The position numbers and the translations under genes were made by a program. The notes beneath the pieces were generated by a model, which made no database searches, was not told the origin of the DNA, and was given only the letters and a program-made list of their open reading frames with translations. DNA of 64,000 bases from assembly GCA_035772405.1 (NCBI GenBank), contig JAYKKM010000260.1:1059501-1123500 (forward strand). The letters run 5' to 3'. Shown piece after piece: positions 25,001-34,700 of this stretch (position 1 is the stretch's first letter; each line of letters starts with the position of its first letter). The stretch is from Chrysogorgia sp. JL179-B06 (lineage: Eukaryota; Cnidaria; Anthozoa; Scleralcyonacea; Chrysogorgiidae).

Positions 25001-26481
25001 AAGGAATCAAAATGAGTTTAATATTTTTGTATTCCAGAAAATGCTACGAAGTATAAGGATATTGTCCATCAATGGGATGTTTGGCATGGTGGAAAGAATA
25101 TTGGAAAGAAAGTAATTGCAGTGAGTACACATTTCGATCTTAATTTCATTATGTAGGACATCGGGAATAAATGTTAGTCCGAATAAAATGTTAATTGTAT
25201 AGTACATCATTTCCATGAAGGATTAATATCAACTGTAAAGTAAACAACCAAACTATTGAATACTGTAGTTGCATGGGCAAAATACTAGTTGAGATTTGAT
25301 ATTGTATGCTAATAAAATTTGTAGTTTTCATTAATTTTATTATTTCTAGGCCGGTAAGGAAAAGGGAAATGGAGATCTTTCTGCTTGGGCCAGTTCTGTG
25401 CAGAATCATTTTTGGTATTGTAGCAGAGTGTGTGTTGGCAATACTGATGATTTTAAAGTAAATTGTATTTTTAGTGATTTTTATTATTGTAATTATTTAT
25501 TCATGTGATTATATGAAATAAAACAATACACATGTACAGGTATCTATAGGAGAGTAATATTTTTAATCTTGGACAGGATTTGTGGATTGGCATTCTGCAC
25601 CATATTGTCAACGAACATACATGGGTTATTGGTGATGGCATGCGACAAGAACATGTGGTCACAGTATTCAAGATTCATCAGCACAGACTGCACTACGGAA
25701 AATAGTTTTAAAGAAGCGTTTCCTCAACACAATTCCATACTACACATTTTAGGTTAGTTTTAGAATATGAATATTTATTAAAGATTAATTATATCATTTA
25801 TTATTCTCTGTTTCAAGTAATTAATAGTTTCTGTTTTTGTATATACATCGTATACTAGGCATACTGTTTTTTTGGAGTCTTTTCACAACCACCTACTAAT
25901 GTATTGTCCCAAGCGTCACTCGTACTCGTAAGTAAAAGTAATTGGTAATACTGTACAATACAAGTTTTAAGAATGGTCTTGTTCATTATGTGATTTGTTG
26001 AAAAAATTATGCCTCTGGATTATTAATTTTTGTACAAAATCCATTATTTTTTATAGATTTGTTGGATACAAGCTCAGAAATAAACTTGCAGCTATAGATT
26101 TCAATAAACACAGAGTGAGAAAGCTGGCAACTGCTGTTGGTGAACAAAGGTTAATTTTTATGTACCTTAGTGTCGACTTCAGTGCAGGTAGTTACAGTGG
26201 CTCACATTTTAATAAATTGTGTTTACAGGTACAAGTTTAAGTACAGCAAAAGATCGAAGAGATGGCGACCTGTGTGTGTTTTACAACCGAAAGAGTATGC
26301 CTACATCCCTGAGTTGTTAGTAAACATATTTGTGAAGAGAACAACTGTAGCAGGACCAGTCAACCAGAAATTGACGCTGTCAGCTGATGATCCCCATAAT
26401 ATTATTAGTACTATTGCAGCAACACCACGGCCATCAATGGCAGAATTATTACATACTTACCAATCACGCTTTGGCAACTAG
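22047..26481 (+). pseudogene. DDE-like transposase of the 15.5-kb element, 11 exons, broken
   Basis: Exons with GT-AG borders and matching phases: 22047-22306, 22410-22486, 22576-22675, 23047-23172, 24061-24759, 25038-25120, 25350-25457, 25577-25752, 25859-25927, 26057-26149, 26229-26481. The N-terminal ~190 residues are acidic and basic linker. Exon 5 has a zinc-ribbon-like CRCAAGH-type block (VNWRCAAGHFGGRW). The core shows SSDGRNDSPGHCA, KEIVTDGH, WDVWHGGKNIGKK, NEHTWVIGDG and LESFHNHLLMY, a set of D, D and E blocks I know from THAP-containing transposase-like proteins of fish and cnidarians. An in-frame TAG (22197), frameshifts and a TAA at 24480-24570, and frameshifts near 25660 and 25750 disable it. 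Confidence 0.75.
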
Positions 26482-26610
26482 ACTTGTATAGTATTAGTGT
26501 TTCTGACATGGAATTTTTGTAATATTTTTAATTTGATACTCTAAAACTGTAGAAACGTGTGATATTGTAGCACTTGTTACATGTATATATTTACATGTAC
26601 TGTAGGTGTT

Positions 26611-26641
26611 TGGAAAGCACTTTATGTTTAAATTCAAAGTC
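26611..26641. repeat. Internal inverted repeat, left arm
   Basis: TGGAAAGCACTTTATGTTTA followed by AATTCAAAGTC is repeated in inverse at 31292-31322 with a few mismatches. The arms lie just beyond the 3' ends of the two convergent genes and now flank the Ty3 insertion. Confidence 0.7.
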
Positions 26642-26741
26642 ACTTACGTACATCTAAACATTTTTGAATTCAAAATGTCAGTAGTACTTTGGATGAATAA
26701 CAATCAAACTCAACAAAAGCACTTGATGCCGTATCTATATT

Positions 26742-26914
26742 TGTTGTCTCGTATTTACTAAACAATCACTTCAAATAACAACACAACTCTAGCTTTATTC
26801 TCGAATATCAACAATGTGTCAACAACGTACAATCAACGTACAAGCAACGTTTTAGTTATTATGCGTGTACATAGTTTTAGTAACGATGCCGCTGTCCTAA
26901 TGTTCGACATAACA
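26742..26914 (-). repeat. 3' LTR of the Ty3 element
   Basis: 173 bp, TG...CA in element orientation, with an extra 11-bp AATCAACGTAC unit relative to the 5' LTR. A purine-rich tract (GGGTGGAGGAA, minus strand, ~26914-26927) precedes it and fits a polypurine tract. Confidence 0.93.
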
Positions 26915-26938
26915 TTCCTCCACCCAATACACTGTAGG

Positions 26939-29900
26939 TCACACGTTTAGTCTTTCAGGCGGCTTCCGATCGCGTATTGGATAACGTTTGGGTTGATCTG
27001 CTTGTTGACCAGTGGTCGGGTGTGGTCCTAATGCTATGGGAGTAGTGTTAGTGTTAGTACTTCCAATTTCAGTGGTTGATGTTCTTTCAGACCGTTGAAG
27101 GTTTGAGCTAGGACTTTTTAGTGTAGAATCATCAACGTCGCAAGGTGCGTTTTCAGATGTAGTTACTGCTTGTGGTAATTCTTCTTGATCTTGGTGGAGG
27201 TTTTGTGTCATATCTTTATTCTTCAGTTGGTCAATATGTCGACGCCATACCATGTTTTGTGCAACCTTTACTTGGTAGGATAGTGACCCTGTTTTAGCCA
27301 TTATAACTCCGGGAATCCATTTACTTTTCCCTCTGTAGTTCGTGGCCATAACGTCTTGACCGATCTGTAGTTGGTTGGTGGGATTGAGGCTTCTCTTCGC
27401 GGCTTGGTTCAGCTGTCTTTCTTCTACCCTTTTTCTGATGTCTGGCTTTAGCACATCTAGCCTTGTACGGATGTTTCTCCCCATAAACAACATGGATGGT
27501 GATTCACCTGTCGTTGTGTGTGGTGCCGTACGGTGTGCAAGTAGGAAGTTTGCCAGCTTGTTTGAGCTAAACTTGTTGGAGTTTGATGCACGCATGCCCT
27601 GTTTAAATGTTTGAACAAAACGTTCAGCCATACCATTAGTAGCTGGATGGTAAGGGACCGACTTGATGTGTTTGATCCCATTGTTTCTCATGAATGCGGT
27701 GAATTCTACTGCTGTGAACTGCGGACCATTATCACTTACCAATTGTTCTGGTATTCCATTTCTAGAGAACATTGTTCGCAGTTCTTCAATTGTTCTGTCA
27801 GTACTTGTGGATGACATCGGTATAACTTGTGGCCATTTAGAGTAAGCATCTATAGCAATTAAGAACATTCTTCCAAGAAAAGGTCCGGCAAAGTCGATGT
27901 GTATCCGTTGCCACGTTCGTGCTGGCCACTCCCATGGATGAAGTGGAGCGATCTTTGGGTTGTTCTGGACACGTTGACAGCCTTCACACCTTTTTGCCAA
28001 TTGCTCGATGGACTTATCTATTGTTGGCCACCACATATAGCTTCTGGCTAATGCTTTCATCTTTACAATCCCAAGATGCCCTTCATGAAGTTCATCTAGC
28101 ACTTGGTTCTGGAGGTTTGATGGTATGATTACTCGTGATCCCCACATTAGGCAACCGTCTTGTATAGTGATCTCTTCTTTTCGTCTGTAGAATGGATCCA
28201 ATTCCTTCTTGCAGTTGGTGGACCACCCTCTTTTCGTATGCTCCAGTACCAGAGATAGAGTTGGGTCTTTCTGTATTTCTCTGCGAATCATGTCGGAACT
28301 TACTGGAAGCATTTCCATTTGGGACACTTGGAAAATTTCGGCTGGATCAACCGTTTCCTTATTCTCGCCACATTCTAGGGGTAGACGCGACAATCCATCT
28401 GCATTTCCATGCTGGGTCGTGTTCTTGTATTCAATACTGTAATCAAAACCAGCAAGAAATAAGGCGTAGCGTTGAAGACGTGCGATTGTCATGGCTGGTA
28501 TGCCTTTCTTTGGGTTGAAAATCGAAGTCAGTGGTTCGTGGTCTGTAACTAGTGTGAAATGTCGACCAAACAGGTATAAATAAAACTTCTTCACTCCCCA
28601 GACCAGAGCAAGCGCTTCTTTGTCAATCTGGGAATAATTTCGCTCTGCCTTGTTGAGGGTACGAGATGCAAATGCTATTGGTCTTTCTGTACCGTCCTCC
28701 ATGATGTGGGATAGGACCGCCCCAATTCCAACCGGTGACGCATCACATGCAAGCTTCAGAGGGAGATTTGGATTGTAGTGTGTAAGGACCAGATCCGATG
28801 TGATGAGTTCCTTGACCTTGGAGAATGCTTCATTGCATTCATCAGACCACTCCCACTTCAGTCCTTGTTCTAACAGGTGATTTAGGGGATGTAAGATGGT
28901 TGACAAACTTGGTAGGAACTTGTGGTAGTAATTTATCAGGCCTAAGAATGAGCGGACTTGTTGGACGTTGGTTGGTTGAGGGGCATTAACTACTGCATCG
29001 ACTTTCTCTTTGGTCTTGTGTAAGCCATGCTTGTCTACTTCATGGCCACAGTATGTAATCTTCTCTTGGAAAAACTGGCACTTTTCTTTCTTTGCTCGTA
29101 GACCATGTTGTTCCAACCTCTTCAACACTTCCTCCAGATTCTTCAGGTGTTCATCATCATCTTTGCCAGTGATTATCATGTCATCTAGGATGCAACTTGT
29201 GCCTTTCACTCCTTCCAGCACCTGGTCCATAGATCGTTGCCAAATTGCTGGTGCTGATGTTATTCCAAACACCAGGCGGTCGTATTGGTACAGCGCTTGA
29301 TTTGTATTTATGGTTAAATACTTCTTAGATTCCTGATGGACTTCCATCTGGTGATAGGCTTGTCTCAGATCAATCTTTGTAAATTTCTGACCACCTGCTA
29401 ACTTTGCAAATATATCATCGATACGTGGTAATGGATACTGCTCTGTTTGTAGTTGTGGGTTGACTGTGACCTTGAAGTCACCACAGATTCTGACCTCACC
29501 ATTTCGTTTTACAACCGGAACAATGGGGGTTGCCCAATCACTGAATGCCACCTTGTGTATTATTCCTTCTCTTTCCAGGCGTTTTAGTTCTACCTCAACT
29601 TTTGGTTGTAACACATAGGGAACAGGACGAGCACGGCAGAACTTTGGTTGAGTGTCCTTCATTGTGAGTCTTGCCTTTGTTGACTTGAGGGTGCCAACTT
29701 TTTCTTCAAATATTTCACTGTATTTATCAAGGAGTTTCTGCAATCTCTGCTGTCTATCTGTACTTGGTACTTTCTTGGTGATGGACTTTACGGTTCTCCA
29801 GTCTAGCTGTATTTGGCGTAGCCAATCTCTTCCAAACAAGGCAGGTCCTTGAGTGTTTACCACGTAGAGTTGCAGATCATTCTTGGTTTGGTTGTTGTAT

Positions 29901-30949
29901 TGTACACGAACATTCATTACGCCTTCTGGTGGTATCTTTTCACCTGAGTAGGTCTTCAAGATAACTTCTGTTTTCATCAAGGGGTGACGTCTGAACAACT
30001 TCTTGTACATCTGGAGTGGTAGTATTGATACTGCTGACCCTGTATCCAATTCCATTCTACAGGCTTGACCATTTAATTTAGGTGTTAGCCAGATGATAGT
30101 GCTGTTGGTTTGTGTCACGTTGTTTATCTCGACTGCTCCAACCAAGCTCTCATCGTCGAATTCACAGGAATGGACTTTCTGGTTCTGTTTATTCTGCCAT
30201 ACTCGCTCTGGGGCTTTACTTGACCGACATACTCGTTGAATATGACCCATTTTCCCGCATTTTCGACACTTTTCGTTTCGAAAACGACATTCGGAAGAGA
30301 CATGAGAATCTGCGCCACATCTATAACAATTGAACTTGAGTTTTCTGCGGTCTTCTTCCAATTTTCCTTGTTTTTCCACTCTATCTACTTCAAGCTCCTT
30401 CCCCCGCAGCTCGAGTGTGTCTTTGGCTGCTGTTTCCATCGCAAATGCAATTTCAGTCGCTTTAGCGAACGACAAGTCGACTTCGGAGAGCAATCTTTTC
30501 TGGATAAGTTCATTACTCATTCCACATACAAGTCTATCTCTCAGCGAGTCATTTAAGCTTGTTCCAAACTCACAATGTTCGGATAATTTCTTTAATTCAG
30601 CTATGTAAGAACTTATGGACTCACCTTCCAGCTGGTTTCTGTTGTGAAACCGGAATCGCTCGGCTATTACCAAAGGTTTTGGCGACAGATGCTTCTGGAG
30701 AATTTCCACAATCTGTGTGAAGGATTTACTGGCCGGTTTTGCCGGTGCACATAGATTTCGCAAAAGCCCCCCATACGTCTTGTTCCCCATAAGGCTGAGT
30801 ATCGCAGAGACTTGCTTGTCTTCTGCGATATCGTTAGCAATGAAAAATTGCTCCACGCGTTCAACATAGGTAGTCCAATCTTCGTTCGCTTCGTCGAAAG
30901 CGTCGATTTTCCCAATAGGCATCGTATAGCACAGGTTTATATTCTTCAA
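26939..30949 (-). CDS. gag-pol: Ty3-type Gag-Pol polyprotein, 1336 aa
   Basis: A single frame encodes all retrotransposon functions. Gag covers residues 1-~200 with two CCHC knuckles (208-221 CYRCGADSHVSSEC; 228-241 CRKCGKMGHIQRVC). The protease has LDTGS at 301-305. RT runs from ~430, with the catalytic motif written ILDDM (587-591); most relatives have Tyr at the first position of YxDD, and here it is Ile. RNase H begins ~730 (ACDASPVGIGAVLSH; TDHEPL). Integrase has an HHCC zinc site (H955, H958, C988, C991) and catalytic D1019, D1073 and E1109 (HIDFAGP, SDNGPQF, GMAERF). The tail is Ser/Thr/Pro rich. No internal gag stop is present, so Gag and Pol would be made as one protein and cut by the protease. 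Confidence 0.95.
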   Translation of the reverse strand: MKNINLCYTMPIGKIDAFDEANEDWTTYVERVEQFFIANDIAEDKQVSAILSLMGNKTYGGLLRNLCAPAKPASKSFTQIVEILQKHLSPKPLVIAERFRFHNRNQLEGESISSYIAELKKLSEHCEFGTSLNDSLRDRLVCGMSNELIQKRLLSEVDLSFAKATEIAFAMETAAKDTLELRGKELEVDRVEKQGKLEEDRRKLKFNCYRCGADSHVSSECRFRNEKCRKCGKMGHIQRVCRSSKAPERVWQNKQNQKVHSCEFDDESLVGAVEINNVTQTNSTIIWLTPKLNGQACRMELDTGSAVSILPLQMYKKLFRRHPLMKTEVILKTYSGEKIPPEGVMNVRVQYNNQTKNDLQLYVVNTQGPALFGRDWLRQIQLDWRTVKSITKKVPSTDRQQRLQKLLDKYSEIFEEKVGTLKSTKARLTMKDTQPKFCRARPVPYVLQPKVEVELKRLEREGIIHKVAFSDWATPIVPVVKRNGEVRICGDFKVTVNPQLQTEQYPLPRIDDIFAKLAGGQKFTKIDLRQAYHQMEVHQESKKYLTINTNQALYQYDRLVFGITSAPAIWQRSMDQVLEGVKGTSCILDDMIITGKDDDEHLKNLEEVLKRLEQHGLRAKKEKCQFFQEKITYCGHEVDKHGLHKTKEKVDAVVNAPQPTNVQQVRSFLGLINYYHKFLPSLSTILHPLNHLLEQGLKWEWSDECNEAFSKVKELITSDLVLTHYNPNLPLKLACDASPVGIGAVLSHIMEDGTERPIAFASRTLNKAERNYSQIDKEALALVWGVKKFYLYLFGRHFTLVTDHEPLTSIFNPKKGIPAMTIARLQRYALFLAGFDYSIEYKNTTQHGNADGLSRLPLECGENKETVDPAEIFQVSQMEMLPVSSDMIRREIQKDPTLSLVLEHTKRGWSTNCKKELDPFYRRKEEITIQDGCLMWGSRVIIPSNLQNQVLDELHEGHLGIVKMKALARSYMWWPTIDKSIEQLAKRCEGCQRVQNNPKIAPLHPWEWPARTWQRIHIDFAGPFLGRMFLIAIDAYSKWPQVIPMSSTSTDRTIEELRTMFSRNGIPEQLVSDNGPQFTAVEFTAFMRNNGIKHIKSVPYHPATNGMAERFVQTFKQGMRASNSNKFSSNKLANFLLAHRTAPHTTTGESPSMLFMGRNIRTRLDVLKPDIRKRVEERQLNQAAKRSLNPTNQLQIGQDVMATNYRGKSKWIPGVIMAKTGSLSYQVKVAQNMVWRRHIDQLKNKDMTQNLHQDQEELPQAVTTSENAPCDVDDSTLKSPSSNLQRSERTSTTEIGSTNTNTTPIALGPHPTTGQQADQPKRYPIRDRKPPERLNV

Positions 30950-30973
30950 TTGTTTTATCTTTCTTTATAATCC

Positions 30974-30989
30974 AATCCTCGTCGCCAAT
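30974..30989 (-). other. Primer-binding site of the Ty3 element
   Basis: On the minus strand TTGGCGACGAGGATTG follows the 5' LTR end within 1-2 bases. Its TGG start suits a tRNA CCA end. The tRNA species was not determined. Confidence 0.6.
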
Positions 30990-31151
30990 TGTTGTGTCTC
31001 GTATTTACTAAACAATCACTTCAAATAACAACACAACTCTAGCTTTATTCTCGAATATCAACAATGTGTCAACAACGTACAAGCAACGTTTTAGTTATTA
31101 TGTGTGCATAGTTTTAGTAACGATGCCGCTGTCCTAATGTTCGACATAACA
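30990..31151 (-). repeat. 5' LTR of the Ty3 element
   Basis: 162 bp, nearly identical to 26742-26914. In element orientation it starts TGTTATGTCGAACATTAGG and ends CGAGACACAACA. Confidence 0.93.
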
Positions 31152-31291
31152 ATATTCTTCACAATAAATTTCTGCAATACCTCTATTTTAACCTGACATT
31201 GCAAGATAAAAAATGTTAGTTGCAATTGATGATACCATGTGACATCACACAGCAGATCAAATCACACTTCATGTTGTTGGCCATAATTACT

Positions 31292-31322
31292 AACTTTGAA
31301 TTTAAAAATAAAGTGTTTTCCA
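31292..31322. repeat. Internal inverted repeat, right arm
   Basis: Inverse partner of 26611-26641 (in reverse complement TGGAAAACACTTTATTTTTA...). It may mark a palindromic terminator or spacer between the convergent genes. Confidence 0.7.
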
Positions 31323-31711
31323 ATCACATAAACACAAAATGAGCATAGGTAAATTACATTTGTAAATATAGAAAATTGTATTTTATTGTATCATTACATA
31401 TTACCATTTGTGTTTAAGCTTGAAGCATGCACTATTTTGTGGGTTTGTTTATATTTTAAACACAATGTTTGCTGAATTATGAATTATCTCATATTGACCA
31501 TTGAAATGGTTAAACTATATTTCATTGGTCAAAGTGAAACAATTATTTAGCAAACATGGTGAAGAGGTTATAGAATTTCAATATTTTGCATACACCCCCT
31601 TACCATACATGTAAACCATTCAACTACCATTCAGTGTTCGAATCTAGTATTCAATTTGTATTTCTACACTGTGTAACTAGTGCAACACTAAGTTGTGTTA
31701 TATTATAGAAC

Positions 31712-34700
31712 TTACTTAAAGTCTTGTGGACGAAAGCCTGTATAGATACCATTAGGAGAGGGATATCTTGTCCTAATGGCAAGAACACAGCAACTTGGAA
31801 CAACTCTGCGATTTCCTTGACCTAAATGGCCATGTTTCCATAAAACATACTGCCGATATGCAGTATGTCGGAAATTCTCATTGTTTCGAGGATGATTTAC
31901 AACAATAACATCTTCCCGATACCTCATGGCTAAATCAAGAACATTGCCATCCAATACCAGTTGCTGGAAAAGAGGTGTTGTTGAGATGCATGGCATTTTT
32001 GTATTACAACAACATTTGTTCTCTTCTTGTGTTGGCATAACCTGGCACAGACCACAATTGCACCAGTCTGGAGAATCTATATGATGATGAGGTTCTTCTG
32101 CACCAGGTTGTTGTTGACCATGCACTGCCATTTCTCCATTTACCAAGTCTGCAAAGACTGCTGGTTGTCTTTTTAGCAACTGTGCAGCTAACTCTACATC
32201 AAGGTTATCCACCAAATTCTGGAAATGAAATATATACATGTAAATTTATGGTACTATATATGTGTATTTTTATGTTAGCAGACAAATAACTATAACAGAA
32301 AGCAAAGGAAATGTATAAATATAGAAATATTATGCTCTTTCATCACATGTCGATTTTCTGCCTCTACATTTGTGATTTCGCCTGAACATTCCGATATAAA
32401 AAAGATATTGAATAATTATAAAACAAATATTCCAGTATTCTACTTATCCCCTCGCCTAGGGCGAGGGTGATAATATCGACCGGCGTTTAGTCCCTCATCA
32501 CGGATTCCAGGCGTGTGTAAAGTCACTTTCAGTTTCCTTGTACATATATATTCAGGATCAACGTCGTCGATCATGCGCGGCATTGGAAAATTTGGCCCTG
32601 GTAACTAGATATGGTAAATACTAAATATCTGCATTTGAATTAAAAGAAAAGTACGTGTTTTGTCGGGTTATACGGTGAATGAAGATTTGTGTTCAAAAAG
32701 ATCGTGAAAAGGCAGTGAAAATGCAATATATCGTCGTCGGAAGATGTCAAGTTCGTAAATCAAGTTTTATACTTTTATACGTGGCGTCAAACTAAAGGTA
32801 AACCCGTTTTCGTTTTTTTAAACCTGTTAATCAGTTACAAAGATCGTTTTGCAAACATGTTCGAGTATGTTATTCAGGCTTTTATTTGATGTATAGCATG
32901 ATTTTCTAGAGTTAGTAGTTCAAAAGATATGGTCGTCTGAATATCTAAAATATTTACTCGAGTTTGTCAAATCCAATCCAAGCGTCGTCGCTTTTTTCAA
33001 GCTGTTAACTATCAGTTACAAAAATATTTTTGTCGGTATGTGAGAGGCTGTTAATCAAGCTTTCATTAGATATGTAGAATGAGTTCTTAGAGTTAGTACT
33101 TCAAAAGATATTGTGGTCGGAACATTTCACTTTTGGCATGTCGTCATGGCAACCGAAATTTAAAATTATTATAACATCAACCCAAGTCAGTTTTAGGGTT
33201 AGGATTAGCGATTATTTGAATTTCGGTTTGTTCATATATCGAAAAAGCGCCAATCAGACATCACAAAATCACTCTTTGAAGGGCACACACGATATACCAA
33301 TAAATTATGTGCTTTAATTTAAATTATCCATCACCATTGTTTCACTCGGTCACTTTGCAACCTCATCCACAATGGAATAATTGCAATACTTGATAATTAG
33401 CCTATATAGTGAGTACCAGTACTGGTGGTAAGGATGTAAAAAAGTACGGATTATAGTTGTGTTTATACTGCAAGTCTATAGGACTAACCAGGCCCCAACC
33501 TGGCTGAATGCCACCTTGGGCCTGGCTTACATTTTACTGACTTTAATAGTCTATAAACATGCACCACACTGGTTATAACAATCAGTGTTTATACACTCAT
33601 CTGATGGCATGCTGGTCTGGCCAATGGCTTAGTGTGTTTGTGTAAACACCTTTGTCCTGTATTAGGCCTAGACAATGCCAGTCCTAGGCTTGCAATGTAT
33701 ATATTTACACAGCTTTTGTAGGATATATACTGTATATAGATACTGTATAATTGGGTAGGTTATAACACTCACTGTGTCAGGGGAACACATTAAGGATTAA
33801 ACAACTGGTCATCATCTCACTGACAACAAGCAGCTGAAGGGAATTTCATCTTGAATTAATGATATATTGGTGAAATAATTATATTAAGCAATGTTCTTTG
33901 TTGCATATTATGGACTAGCTTTTGTCATTTCATCTTTTTGAAATGTGTTACCAGTACTTGAATACCATTGAAATACCGGTACATGCATGGATAATTATAT
34001 AATATAATAAGATTATATATTAATAAAAGCATCGAGCTTATCAATATATAGTCAGACAACACTCATTGCAAAACTCAAAAATTAGCTGATATAGAGTATA
34101 TACTGGTGTCTTGTAGTAAGGATGTACAAAATTACAGACTTAAGCTGTGTTTACATATATTGCAAGTCTATAGGACCAAGCTGCCAGCCACGACCTGGGC
34201 CTGGCTTACATTTTATTGACTTTAATAGTGTAAACATACACCATACTGGCTATAACAATCAGCATTTACACTCATCTGATATTATGGCATGGCTTAGTGT
34301 GTGTGTTTAAATTCACCTTTGTTCTGGATAGTAGGCCTGGACAGTGCCAGTCCTAGACTTTCAATGTATATTTTTACACAGCTTTTGAAGGATAAATACT
34401 GTATAATGTATAATTCATGGGTAGGTAATTAACACTCACTGTGTCAGGGGAACATGTTATAGGGATTAAACAAGTGGTATTATCTCACTGACAAGAAGCA
34501 GCTGAAAGGAATTTCATCCTGAATTAATATATATATTGGTGAAATAATTAGATTAAGCAATATCGTTCTTTGTTGTATATTATGGGCTTTTGTCATTTCA
34601 TTTTTTGAAATTGTGTTACCGGTACTTGAATACCATTGAAATACTGGTACATGAAACTGTTACTGTAAACATGCATGTTGAAATTTATTATTAAAAGGAT

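Larger units (their letters stand above)
26742..31151 (-). mobile_element. Intact Ty3/gypsy-type LTR retrotransposon, nested
   Basis: A 4.4-kb element with LTRs at 26742-26914 (3' LTR) and 30990-31151 (5' LTR) is flanked by the 5-bp duplication ATATT (26737-26741 and 31152-31156). It holds one uninterrupted gag-pol frame. The LTRs differ mainly by an 11-bp duplication, two 2-bp indels and very few substitutions, so it is young and plausibly still mobile. It lies between the two genes of the 15.5-kb transposon and is therefore younger than it. Confidence 0.95.

Noticed and set aside
25569..25757. 62-codon plus-strand frame overlapping transposase exon 8
   Set aside because: It is the shifted frame of a real exon, not an independent gene.
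30112..30608. Several plus-strand frames opposite the Ty3 gag
   Set aside because: Antisense shadows of the intact gag-pol frame.
31712..32239. A true P2X7 receptor gene
   Set aside because: There are no transmembrane segments or ATP-binding ectodomain; upstream exons encode a Cys cluster and an RG-rich linker, and the whole gene lies inside the transposon.
33183..33205. Telomere-like TTAGGG words (also near 35480)
   Set aside because: Only one or two copies each, far too few for an interstitial telomeric array.
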